In this document: one piece after another, positions 1 through 7,802 of the stretch
Layout of the letters: the number at the start of each line of letters is the position of its first letter
Numbering within the stretch: the stretch's first letter is position 1
Origin: Caballeronia calidae
GTDB taxonomy: Bacteria > Pseudomonadota > Gammaproteobacteria > Burkholderiales > Burkholderiaceae
Length of the DNA stretch: 64,000 nt
Assembly: GCF_900044055.2 (NCBI RefSeq)
Contig: NZ_FCOX02000015.1
Location: 97,886 to 161,885 of the forward strand
Reading direction: 5' to 3'
Translations under genes and position numbers: made by a program
The notes under the pieces: model-generated
Databases searched by the model: none
What the model saw: the letters and a program-made list of their open reading frames with translations, nothing else
What the model was told of the DNA's origin: nothing

Positions 1-1
1 G

Positions 2-388
2 CTTGCGGCGCTGCAAGGGGCGGTGATCCTTGAAAAGCACTTCACGTACGATAAGTCGCTGGAAGGCAACGACCACTATCATGCAATGGACAAATCGGAT
101 CTTGCCAGTTTCACGGATCGGCTGTCGCTATTCAGAACACTCCAGGGCACCGTCGGAGCGGGGCTAGATAGTCAGCGAGCGGCCCGGCAACATGCCCGAC
201 GGAGCATCGTGGCGGATAAGGACCTCAAGGCGGGCCATGTCATTCGCGCGACTGACATAACGGTAAAGCGGCCCGCCCATGGCATCAGTCCGATATTCTG
301 GGACGACGTGATCGGTGCGAAACTGAACCAGGACGTTTCCGAAGATCGGCCCTTGGCGTGGAGGAATCTGGAACGTTCGGCGGGGTGA
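2..388 (+). CDS. NeuB-family sialic acid-type synthase, C-terminal part (5' end outside window)
   Basis: This is the last 128 codons of a synthase that condenses phosphoenolpyruvate with an N-acetylated hexosamine to make a nonulosonic acid (sialic, legionaminic or pseudaminic type) in the cytoplasm for surface polysaccharide. The reading frame is open to the window edge. The segment GAVILEKHFTYD...GNDHYHAMD is the end of the NeuB barrel. ARRSIVADKDLKAGHVI starts the C-terminal SAF (antifreeze-like) domain, and the protein ends near its normal end (LNQDVSEDRPLAW). The last few residues and the stop codon overlap sequence matching an IS3-family OrfA, so the native terminus was probably replaced by the insertion. 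NeuB, PseI and LegI cannot be told apart from this part. Confidence 0.85.
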   Translation, partial: LAALQGAVILEKHFTYDKSLEGNDHYHAMDKSDLASFTDRLSLFRTLQGTVGAGLDSQRAARQHARRSIVADKDLKAGHVIRATDITVKRPAHGISPIFWDDVIGAKLNQDVSEDRPLAWRNLERSAG

Positions 389-509
389 CAGTCTCCGAAG
401 CGCAACGCCTGAAGGAACTGGCGCAGGAGAACAACAAGCTCAAGCGCCTGTTGTGGCCGAATCGATGCTCGACAACGCTGCGCTGAAGGACCTGCTGGCT
501 CGAAAGTAG
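374..509 (+). pseudogene. IS3-family OrfA fragment, frameshifted
   Basis: In one frame the sequence reads FGGVTVSEAQRLKELAQEN, and in the next frame AESMLDNAALKDLLARK, then a TAG stop at 507-509. Together these are the coiled-coil C-terminal half of an IS3 OrfA (leucine-zipper region), split by an extra base around 454. The N-terminal helix-turn-helix is missing. Confidence 0.75.
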
Positions 510-868
510 CAAACCCGCAGGCCAAGCGCGAAGCGGTCGAAATATTGATGACCGAACGCGCCATGGGTGTTATCCGGGCCTGCGGGCTGGTAGGGATTTC
601 GCGCTCGCTGTTCCACGACGAATCACGCCGCCGAGTTGACGACGAAGCACTGACTGGCCGCATGATGGTCACCGCTGCTCAGAAGCACCGCTATGGCTAT
701 CGCCGGATTCACGTACTGTTTCAGCGGGATGGTTGCTTCTCCAACCACAAGCGCATCTGGCGCCTGTACAGCAAGGCAGGACTGAGCGTGCGCAAGCGGC
801 GACGCAAGCGTATTGCGGCTGTCGAGCGTACGCCGCTGCCGTTACCAACAGGCACAAATCAGAGTTGG
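509..868 (+). pseudogene. IS3-family OrfB (transposase) N-terminal fragment
   Basis: The frame begins inside the OrfA end, as in programmed-frameshift IS3 elements, and reads AKREAVEILMTERAMGVIRA, then RYGYRRIHVLFQRDG and NHKRIWRLYSKAGLSVRKRR. These are the HTH_21 and preceding helical parts of the transposase. The match ends at TNQSW. The integrase catalytic domain that should follow is gone, so the protein cannot transpose the element. Confidence 0.75.
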
Positions 869-952
869 TACCCGTCGGCAACGCGCCATATTGCTGACAC
901 GCACGCGGGCCTCGTCGAACATCGGCAATGGCCGAAGTGCCAGCGCCCATCA

Positions 953-1906
953 TCAGTAGATGAAGAGCGTCGTCGGATTCGCACCGGTTCGCATGAGGAG
1001 GAACAGAAAGACAGCCGCGCCGATCACCGAGAAGATCATGACCGGCTTTCTGCCAAGTCGGTCGGATAGAGCGGGCATCACGAGTGTGCCGATTGTGCCG
1101 CCGAAGCCGATCGCAGAAAGCACGTAGCCCATCTGCTGCATGCTCAGGTGCAGATAATCGATCAGGTAACTCGGGAACAGTGCGCTCAGCACGACGAGGC
1201 ACGTCAGCCAGCACAGCATGCCGACGATATTCAACGGAATGTTGCGGTAGCGAAAGACATCGGTCCACTTGTGGGCGTAAAGATCGTCCGTCGCCGTGTG
1301 CAATGCGGCAGCCGTCGGTCGAGTATTACGCAGCACTCTGAACATCAGATAAGCCACCAATAAACCCGGAATCGACACGACCGCGAAAATCCAGTGCCAC
1401 GGCAACACCTTGAGCAATTGCGTCACGAGAATCGGCGCGATGCCCAAGCCAAAAAGCGGCAGCGCCATCTGCTGAATGCCGATGTTGCGCCCGTGACGCG
1501 TCGGCCTGGATGCGTCCAGGGTCGCGATGATGCTCGCAGGCGTGTACGCACCTTCGGCAAAGCCCATTACCGCGCGGATCAGGATCAGCGAGCCGACGCC
1601 GGTAGCAAGACCACTCAATCCCGCTAACAGCGAGAACACGACGATGGCTGGAATGATCACCTTGCGGTGACCGATGCGGTCGGAGAGGTTGCCCATGAAT
1701 ATCGCGGAGATTCCCCATGCGACGGCGAGCGCCCCGGTAATGTGCCCGAGGTCCTGATAGTCGAGGTGCAGCTCCGCCATCATGACGGGAAAGAGCGGCA
1801 TGATCATGAACCGATCGATGCCTACCAGTCCAAAGCCGAGGGACAGCAAGGCCACGGCTTTCCACTCATAAGCCGTATCCCATCTGAATCCGTTGTTGTG
1901 TTCCAT
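953..1906 (-). CDS. MFS transporter, C-terminally truncated
   Basis: A 317-residue remainder of a major facilitator superfamily permease of the aromatic-acid or sugar-acid kind. The loop 2-3 signature is present as GNLSDRIGHRKVI, and its repeat in the second half as PALSDRLGRKPVM. The chain ends at ANPTTLFIY after about eight or nine membrane segments, where a full protein has twelve, so it is probably inactive. The start ATG at 1906 follows GGAGATGGCAAAC at good spacing; the in-frame ATG nine bases upstream sits directly on the GGAG. The gene is downstream of a porin and a hydroxylase on the same strand and was probably their uptake partner before the IS-linked rearrangement cut it. Confidence 0.75.
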   Translation of the reverse strand: MEHNNGFRWDTAYEWKAVALLSLGFGLVGIDRFMIMPLFPVMMAELHLDYQDLGHITGALAVAWGISAIFMGNLSDRIGHRKVIIPAIVVFSLLAGLSGLATGVGSLILIRAVMGFAEGAYTPASIIATLDASRPTRHGRNIGIQQMALPLFGLGIAPILVTQLLKVLPWHWIFAVVSIPGLLVAYLMFRVLRNTRPTAAALHTATDDLYAHKWTDVFRYRNIPLNIVGMLCWLTCLVVLSALFPSYLIDYLHLSMQQMGYVLSAIGFGGTIGTLVMPALSDRLGRKPVMIFSVIGAAVFLFLLMRTGANPTTLFIY

Positions 1907-1999
1907 GTTTGCCATCTCCAATCGATAAGCGGCGTCTTTTAAACGCGACGATCCAATGTGCGCGAGGGATTCGCGCACGCTTCGAGAAGGGAATACGTG

Positions 2000-3100
2000 T
2001 CAGAAAGAGGTCTGCAGGCCGAGGCGGCCGATGACCTGATGCGTCGTGCTCGATTGAGCCGTACCGTTGATCCAGGCGTTGTGTCCGCCTTCGACATCGC
2101 CACCGGTCCACTGGCAGACCGCTTCGGCGTAGAGCGTCGTGCGTTTGGAGAGAAGATACTGCGCTGCGCCCGTGACCTGCTGCGCCCTGTTATGACTGAG
2201 CTGCGCGTTGCCCTTCATGTACTGATAGTTCGCGCCGAACCTGATGTCCGGCATGAACGTGTACAGCGCTCCGACCTGAACCGCCTGCACGACGCCGCCC
2301 GTCAGCGTATTGCGCGTGTTCGTGTATAGCGCGTTGAGAAACACGCCGCCGATGGTCTGACTGACTCCGCCTCCGAAATTGCGGATTCCGTCGTGACCGT
2401 CGTTCAGCGCCGCGTACTTCGTTTCGTTGTAAGCGGCCGCGATACCGAAACCGCCGATCGCATAGTTCATGCCGAAACCGATCGTGTTGTTCGCGGAAAA
2501 CGAGCCTGGCGTATTGCCGAAGCCGTACATCGCGCCGAGTCTCAAACCTGCGAGGGTGGCCGACACGATCTTGACCGAATTCGACACCCGCGACGTACCG
2601 CCGGTCTGATCGAAGTCGAACGAGCCGGTCGGATTCTGCGGAATGCCGAGCGCGGCGAACGGCCCCTGTCGCATGTTGTAAAGGCCGCCATAGGTGAAGG
2701 CGCCATCCAGTTTCGCGGGCGGGAAGAAGAGGAAGTCGGCCATCAGGTTGTATTGCTGGCCGAACGTAATGCGCCCGACATCGTCCTTCGACAAGCCGAC
2801 GAAAGCCTGCCGGTTGAAGTCGGCGTTGGGTCCCGGGATTCCGGCGCCGCTGTTCACCGAGAACTGCGACGCAAGCTCGAACAAGGTCCTGTAGCCTCCG
2901 CCCAGATCTTCGACGCCACGAATGCCCCAGATGCTTGGCGTCCAGATCGAGTCGTCGGCTTTGAAGTTGTGACTGCCGTTTTCGTTGCTCACATAGCTCA
3001 CGCCGACGTCGAGAATGCCGAACAGCGTCACGCTGCTTTGCGCTCGAGCGTGCGTGGCGAGTGCGCATGCCGCGACCAGCGCCAAAAGTGTCTTCCTCAT
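2000..3100 (-). CDS. Gram-negative porin (OmpC-like, Burkholderiales type)
   Basis: A 366-residue outer-membrane trimeric porin giving passive entry to small, mostly anionic solutes. The signal peptide is residues 1-20 (MRKTLLALVAACALATHARA), with the mature start QSSVTLFGILDVGVSYVSN typical of the order. Repeated alternating beta strands follow, with VEDLGGGYRTLFELASQF near the first loop, and the chain ends in GLQTSF with the aromatic terminal residue needed for outer-membrane assembly. It lies between a truncated MFS gene and an aromatic hydroxylase on the same strand, so it probably supplies the substrate of that operon. Confidence 0.93.
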   Translation of the reverse strand: MRKTLLALVAACALATHARAQSSVTLFGILDVGVSYVSNENGSHNFKADDSIWTPSIWGIRGVEDLGGGYRTLFELASQFSVNSGAGIPGPNADFNRQAFVGLSKDDVGRITFGQQYNLMADFLFFPPAKLDGAFTYGGLYNMRQGPFAALGIPQNPTGSFDFDQTGGTSRVSNSVKIVSATLAGLRLGAMYGFGNTPGSFSANNTIGFGMNYAIGGFGIAAAYNETKYAALNDGHDGIRNFGGGVSQTIGGVFLNALYTNTRNTLTGGVVQAVQVGALYTFMPDIRFGANYQYMKGNAQLSHNRAQQVTGAAQYLLSKRTTLYAEAVCQWTGGDVEGGHNAWINGTAQSSTTHQVIGRLGLQTSF

Positions 3101-3131
3101 GTTTCCCTCCAGCGATTTTTATTGTTCGAGT

Positions 3132-4748
3132 TCAGGAAACGGCCGCATCGATGGATTCGGCAAGCGCAAGCCGCGATACGAGATCGCTCAGCAACGACGG
3201 CAGATCCTGAAGCGTCGTCACTCCGCCGAAGATGTAGAAGTCGGGCCGCACGACGATGGCTTTGACGTCGTGCTCATCGAAGAACTGCTGATACTTGCCG
3301 CTGACGTCGAGCAGCACGCGATCCTTGACGGCTTTGCCCGCGTCGGTCGTGATGCCGATCGAATGCCCGCCGATGGCAGCGAGAGCCGCCTTGTCCCGCT
3401 CGTCGAGATACTGGTTCGGATGCGCATCGAGTGCGATCACGTGAAAGCCGTTGGGCATCGCCTCGTCGTAGCGGGATGCTTCGCCGAGGTTCCTGACCTG
3501 GCCGTGTACGCTCAGCAGTCCGGCGACGCCCTCGCAGGCGAACGCGGGGTCATTGCAGATCATGCCTTCGGTCAGGCCGGGGAACGGCGCAAGCGCAGGC
3601 ACTTCGCCGGCGAGATACGCTTCGTCGCGTCGAGCCGCCTCTTCCTTATCGGAGATGCAAACGACCTGTCCCATCGCGATGGATGCGTCGATCACCGCAC
3701 GCACTTGCGGGCGACGCTCGGGCGTATAGCTTTCGAGCAGACGGTCCGATGAAATGCCCTTGAGGATCAGATCGAAACGCCAGGCGAGATTCCATGCGTC
3801 CCGGATGCCGGAGCACATGCCCTGGCCCATGAACGGCGGCATCTGATGGGCCGCGTCGCCCGCGAGCACCACGCGCCCGCTATGCCAGTTTCTCGCGATC
3901 AGCGAACGAAACTTGTAGACGGCATGGCGCACGAGCGTCGCGTTCTCCGGCGTGACCCACGGCGACAGCAGCTCCCACACTTTCTCCGGCTTTTGCAGGT
4001 CTTCGATCGACTCGTGCGGCAGGCGCATGAACTCCCAGCGACGCAGGCCCGGGCCGCCCGGCACCATCGTCGTCGGGCGGGCAGGGTTGCACCACTGCCC
4101 GATGTCGGGCACGTCGAGCTTCACGCCGTCGTTGGGCTTCAGATCGATGACGAGCCAGTCTTCCTGGAAACCGAGATCGTCGAACTCGATGTGCTGCGAC
4201 TTGCGCACGAAGCTGTTCGCGCCGTCGGCCCCGACGACGTAGCGGGCGCGCACGGTCTGGGTCTCGCCGGTCGGCTCCCAGTTCGCGCCGTTCATGACGC
4301 CGCGACGCAGGGTCAGTTCGCAGCAGTCGGACAACTGTCGCAGTGCGGTGGCTTCCCAGCCTTGTTGTACCGAGACATTCGCCAGCGACTTCGCCTTGTT
4401 GTCGAGCAGCGCTTCGAGCGACGGCTGATTGAAGAGGTAGCCCACCGGGCCATCGCTGATCGATTCCGCCGACCAGTCGATCTCGACGAGCGTCTTCCAG
4501 TCCGCGTTGAACCACTGATATTTCGCCGACGGCTGCGAGATGCGCTCGACGTCCTCTCCGATATCCATCGCATGAAAGATGCGGCGGATCTCGTGGTCGT
4601 GAAAAACGGCGCGCGGAAGCGGATACAGCGAAGGCCAGCGATCGAAGACCGCAACGTCATAGCCGCGTTCTCCGAGCAATATCGAAAGAGATTGCCCGAC
4701 CGGTCCGTATCCGACAATCGCGACGTCGAGAATGTTTTGATCTGTCAT
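3132..4748 (-). CDS. FAD-dependent aromatic hydroxylase, MhpA/PheA-like
   Basis: A 538-residue flavoprotein monooxygenase that uses NAD(P)H and O2 to hydroxylate a phenolic ring, giving a catechol-type product. The ADP-binding GxGxxG is at residues 13-18 (GYGPVG), followed by the acidic end of beta 2 (VFDRW). The DG motif is at 173-176 (GADG) and the flavin ribityl motif GDAAHQMPP at 297-305. Length and layout match 3-(3-hydroxyphenyl)propionate hydroxylase. The next genes in the operon encode an extradiol dioxygenase and a FAH-family hydrolase, which fits meta-cleavage of the product. The true substrate cannot be read from the sequence; resorcinol- or hydroxyphenylpropanoid-type compounds are possible. 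Confidence 0.85.
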   Translation of the reverse strand: MTDQNILDVAIVGYGPVGQSLSILLGERGYDVAVFDRWPSLYPLPRAVFHDHEIRRIFHAMDIGEDVERISQPSAKYQWFNADWKTLVEIDWSAESISDGPVGYLFNQPSLEALLDNKAKSLANVSVQQGWEATALRQLSDCCELTLRRGVMNGANWEPTGETQTVRARYVVGADGANSFVRKSQHIEFDDLGFQEDWLVIDLKPNDGVKLDVPDIGQWCNPARPTTMVPGGPGLRRWEFMRLPHESIEDLQKPEKVWELLSPWVTPENATLVRHAVYKFRSLIARNWHSGRVVLAGDAAHQMPPFMGQGMCSGIRDAWNLAWRFDLILKGISSDRLLESYTPERRPQVRAVIDASIAMGQVVCISDKEEAARRDEAYLAGEVPALAPFPGLTEGMICNDPAFACEGVAGLLSVHGQVRNLGEASRYDEAMPNGFHVIALDAHPNQYLDERDKAALAAIGGHSIGITTDAGKAVKDRVLLDVSGKYQQFFDEHDVKAIVVRPDFYIFGGVTTLQDLPSLLSDLVSRLALAESIDAAVS

Positions 4749-4837
4749 TTCAGTTCACCTGCTTAAAAAAGAGCGAGTTGTGCCCTGACGCCGGATGAAC
4801 CGGCAGTCATCGAATCGATGCAAAGGGTATGAAGCGG

Positions 4838-5776
4838 TCAGTCTTTGAAAGCGACGCCGGCTTCGGTGTTATGGATGAAGTCGTCGGGGACCGACGGGCC
4901 CCACAGATAGAGCGAGTCTTCCGGCGCGAAGTCGCCGGCGGGCCACGTCTTGCCTGCGGACACGAAATCGATGTCGGCGGAGTACTCGCAGAACGAACCC
5001 CACGGGTCTTGCACGTAGTGGAAGTAGTTCGAGCCCAGCACGTGCCTGCCTGTGCCCCAGCCCTTAGTGAAACCGGCGGCGGCCATCTGCGACGCCCCCT
5101 GGCCCACGAGATTCACGTTATCGACGTCCCACGCCGCGTGATGCCAGCCGCGCGCGCTGCTCTTGGCGAACGCGACCAAATGATGGTCGCTGCCGTGCGG
5201 CGCATGCGTGAACGCGATGATGTCGAGCGACTTGTCCGACAAACGCAGGCCGAGCGCCTTGCCGTAAAAGTCGAGCGCACCGAGGACGTCGGGCGAGAAC
5301 AGCAACACGTGAGAAAGACGTCGCGGACGCACGGTCTTCGCTTCCGAGCGCATGTGCGCGCCGCGCTCATCCGCGTTGCTCGATTCAACGACGCACGGCG
5401 TCTTGTCGAATGGCGTCGTCTTCGGGCCGATCTTGACCTGGATCAGATTGCCGTCAGGATCGCGGAACCAGAAGCCTCGATCGGGTGAGGCAACCAGGTC
5501 CGCACCTGCCGCCACCACCTGATTGCGGATCGCCGCGAAGTCCTCTTCGAAGCAGTTGAAACTGAGATATGCGAGTGACTTTCCCGATGCGGGAAGGATG
5601 CGCGCCCAGCGATGGCCATCGGCTGCGCGCAATTCGAGTTCGGCTGTGTTCGCCGCCACATCGAGACCGAACGCGCTGAAGAAGCGCTCGGCGTCGGCGA
5701 GCGAGGGAACGTTGAGCGCGAAGTGATCGATCGAGTGAACACTCGCGCATGCGGATGCTACGGCAGGGTCGCTCAT
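4838..5776 (-). CDS. Extradiol ring-cleavage dioxygenase, two-domain VOC family
   Basis: A 312-residue type I extradiol dioxygenase opening a catechol ring next to the hydroxyl pair with Fe(II) and O2. Two vicinal-oxygen-chelate domains are visible: residues 15-120 (SIDHFALNVPSLADAERFF) and 154-300 (LSHVLLFSPDVLGALDFY). The likely metal ligands are H156, H212 and E264 in the second domain. The start at 5776 has GGAGACACGGTC before it. A longer frame is open upstream but would overlap the preceding gene. It follows the FAH-family gene and precedes the hydroxylase, so the operon has hydroxylation, ring cleavage and side-chain hydrolysis together. Confidence 0.85.
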   Translation of the reverse strand: MSDPAVASACASVHSIDHFALNVPSLADAERFFSAFGLDVAANTAELELRAADGHRWARILPASGKSLAYLSFNCFEEDFAAIRNQVVAAGADLVASPDRGFWFRDPDGNLIQVKIGPKTTPFDKTPCVVESSNADERGAHMRSEAKTVRPRRLSHVLLFSPDVLGALDFYGKALGLRLSDKSLDIIAFTHAPHGSDHHLVAFAKSSARGWHHAAWDVDNVNLVGQGASQMAAAGFTKGWGTGRHVLGSNYFHYVQDPWGSFCEYSADIDFVSAGKTWPAGDFAPEDSLYLWGPSVPDDFIHNTEAGVAFKD

Positions 5777-5834
5777 GACCGTGTCTCCATGTTCGATGAA
5801 CGCCGGCTCTGCGACCGGCTCCGCGGATAAGGAA

Positions 5835-6683
5835 TCAGTGCGCTGCTTCGTCGGCGATGACATTGCGCAGGGTGCCGATCTTCTCGACCGACACTTCGCA
5901 CACGTCGCCTGCTTTCATCAGAAGCCGCGGCGTGCGGGCCCAGCCGATGCCCGATGGCGTGCCGGATACGATCACGTCGCCCGGTTCGAGCGTGATGGCC
6001 TCGCTGATCACGCTGATGAGCGTCGCGACATCGAAGACCATGTCGCTGGTGCTCGCCGACTGAACCACTTCGCCGTTCACGCGTGTTTCCAGCAGCAGAC
6101 CTTTCGCGCCCGCGGGCAATTCGTCGGCGGTCACGAGGTCGGGACCGAACGCGCCCGTGCCATCGAAGTTCTTGCCGACGGTCCACTGCGGCGTCTTGAA
6201 CTGATACTCGCGCACGGAGCCGTCGTTGAAGAGCGCATAGCCTGCGACGTGCGAGAGCGCGTCTTCCGTCGCAATGTGACGGCCGCCCGTGCCCAGCACG
6301 ACCGCGACCTCGCCTTCGTAGTCGAGCCCTTCGCAATCGGTCACGCCCGGGCGAATCATCGGCTGCTCGTGCGCGACGAGACTGGTGTTGACGCGCAGGA
6401 AAAGCGTCGGGTAATCGGGTTGTTCGTACTTGCTTTCCTTCGTGTGATCGGCGTAGTTCAGACCCACGCACACGATCTTCGGCGGCTTTTGCAGCGGCGG
6501 AAGAAACTTCAGGCCGGCGGCCGGCACTTTGTCTTCCGTCGCGTGGGTCTTCGCGTACTCATCGAGACGGACGCCGCGAGCGAGAAGCGACTCCAGCGGC
6601 TCGTCGCCGATCACGCGCACATGATCTCCATCGCGAACGCCGAGGGTTGCCTTGCCATTCTTTTCGAAACTGATGAACCGCAT
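5835..6683 (-). CDS. Fumarylacetoacetate hydrolase (FAH) family protein
   Basis: A 282-residue FAH-fold enzyme. The family hydrolyses acylpyruvates or hydrates 2-hydroxydienoates formed after ring cleavage, using a bound divalent metal. The family signature KIVCVGLNYADHTKES and the metal-ligand segment CEGLDYEGEVAVVLG are present, followed by DVATLISVISEAITLEPGDV and GTPSGIGWARTP. The start ATG at 6683 has GGAGACAAAT in front; the frame is open further upstream but without a ribosome site and across the operator region. It is the first gene of the minus-strand operon, divergent from a TetR gene. Confidence 0.88.
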   Translation of the reverse strand: MRFISFEKNGKATLGVRDGDHVRVIGDEPLESLLARGVRLDEYAKTHATEDKVPAAGLKFLPPLQKPPKIVCVGLNYADHTKESKYEQPDYPTLFLRVNTSLVAHEQPMIRPGVTDCEGLDYEGEVAVVLGTGGRHIATEDALSHVAGYALFNDGSVREYQFKTPQWTVGKNFDGTGAFGPDLVTADELPAGAKGLLLETRVNGEVVQSASTSDMVFDVATLISVISEAITLEPGDVIVSGTPSGIGWARTPRLLMKAGDVCEVSVEKIGTLRNVIADEAAH

Positions 6684-6737
6684 ATTTGTCTCCTGTTCAC
6701 CCGAGGCAGCCGCCCCGGGGTTGTGTGATTCTCGAAT

Positions 6738-6784
6738 TGACGAATTTGTCATTTTCAATTCTAAGCAAAATGACGATATCGTCA
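6738..6784. promoter_or_regulatory. Paired palindromic operators between FAH operon and tetR
   Basis: Two 14-bp inverted repeats lie in the divergent promoter region. TGACGATATCGTCA at 6771-6784 is a perfect palindrome, and TGACGAATTTGTCA at 6738-6751 is a near-perfect version of it. Their centres are 33 bp apart, about three helical turns. Such a pair between a TetR gene and the operon it faces is the usual repressor target, so I infer that the TetR protein at 6858 binds here and controls both directions. Confidence 0.7.
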
Positions 6785-6857
6785 ATATGAATCGGCATAG
6801 GACAAACCCGCAGGCCGCATGCGCTGCTAAAATCAAGCCAGATCAAAGGGATAGTCA

Positions 6858-7577
6858 ATGGAAGCGACAGATTCGATCGAGAATCATCGAACCCGCGTGG
6901 GCGCATTGCGGCGCGAGAAGACACGCATTCGTCTGATCGAAAGCGCGCTGGGCGTTTTTGCGGAGAAGGGTGCGGACGCGCCGACGATCGACGATTTCAT
7001 CGCTGCGGCGGGCGTCGCGCGCGGGACGTTCTACAACTACTTCCGCACGACGGCGGAATTGCTGTCGGCGGTGGCAGGCGAAAGCAGTGACGAAGTGCTC
7101 GCGGTGATCGACCCGCTGGTGCGCGCCATCGACGATCCGGCGCAGCGCGTGGTGGTGGGTTCGCGCCTCTACATGGGCATGGCCGCACGCTATCCGCTGT
7201 GGGGCGCGTTCATCACGCGCGTGGGCACGAAACGGGGTTCGCGAGGCCGCTTGCTCGACGAGTACCTCATCCGCGATCTGCAGATGGCTCTGGATGCGGG
7301 TCGATTCGACGTCGCGGACGTGGTCGTCGCGCGCGATATTGCGCTTGGCTCGATCATGTACGGCATCGACACGCTGCTATCTGACGACGCGCCTGTCGAC
7401 TACGCCGAGCAGTCCATGTACGCGCTCATGCGCGCCTTCGGAATCGGAGCGAAGGAAGCGCGAAAATTGGCCTACGCGCCGATCGCTGATCCTCCGGCGC
7501 CTCGCGGCGCCATCTTTGAGCGGGTTGATGCATTGGCGGACGGAGGCGGCGATCTTCATCGTGACCCAACGAGTTAG
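6858..7577 (+). CDS. TetR/AcrR-family transcriptional regulator
   Basis: A 239-residue repressor-type regulator. The N-terminal helix-turn-helix reads TIDDFIAAAGVARGTFYNYF (about residues 50-69), the classic TetR recognition helix, after the helix IRLIESALGVFAEKG. The C-terminal part is the variable ligand-binding and dimer domain. It is transcribed away from the FAH/extradiol/hydroxylase operon across a pair of TGACGA-type palindromes, so it most likely represses that operon until an aromatic ligand binds. The start ATG follows AAAGGGATAGTCA. Confidence 0.9.
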   Translation: MEATDSIENHRTRVGALRREKTRIRLIESALGVFAEKGADAPTIDDFIAAAGVARGTFYNYFRTTAELLSAVAGESSDEVLAVIDPLVRAIDDPAQRVVVGSRLYMGMAARYPLWGAFITRVGTKRGSRGRLLDEYLIRDLQMALDAGRFDVADVVVARDIALGSIMYGIDTLLSDDAPVDYAEQSMYALMRAFGIGAKEARKLAYAPIADPPAPRGAIFERVDALADGGGDLHRDPTS

Positions 7578-7802
7578 GGCGCACGAAGAGTTCTAAAGCG
7601 TGCGTCGCGTCCTTTAAGAGAAAAAGAAGCCCAGTGGGAAGTCGCGGCGCAAGGAACGGCCGCACAGGCCCCTGGAAGGCGGTCGTTCGATTCGATGGCT
7701 GCAACGTCCCAATAAGGTCGAGTGCAGAAGTCCGGAGTGAAAAGCCGGAGGGTCGCCGAAAGCTGGCAGCAGCGAGCAGATAAACTTTAAACAACCAAAC
7801 CT

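Larger units (their letters stand above)
374..868 (+). mobile_element. IS3-family insertion sequence remnant (IS407-like)
   Basis: The stretch reads as the end of OrfA followed by the first third of OrfB of an IS3-family transposase. OrfA is broken by a one-base insertion near 454. OrfB stops matching at NQSW (868), just before the usual catalytic core, so the DDE domain is absent. Both ends of the element are missing: the left end is fused to the end of the NeuB gene and the right end to the truncated MFS gene. It is a dead remnant marking a rearrangement point. Confidence 0.8.

Noticed and set aside
870..952. Continuation of the truncated MFS transporter into the sequence next to the IS remnant
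   Set aside because: Neither reading frame of the minus strand there resembles the last helices of an MFS protein, so the gene is cut and not just frameshifted.
7580..7604. CGCACG/CGTGCG hairpin after the TetR gene as a terminator
   Set aside because: Six-base arms, a 13-base loop and no T run make it too weak to call.
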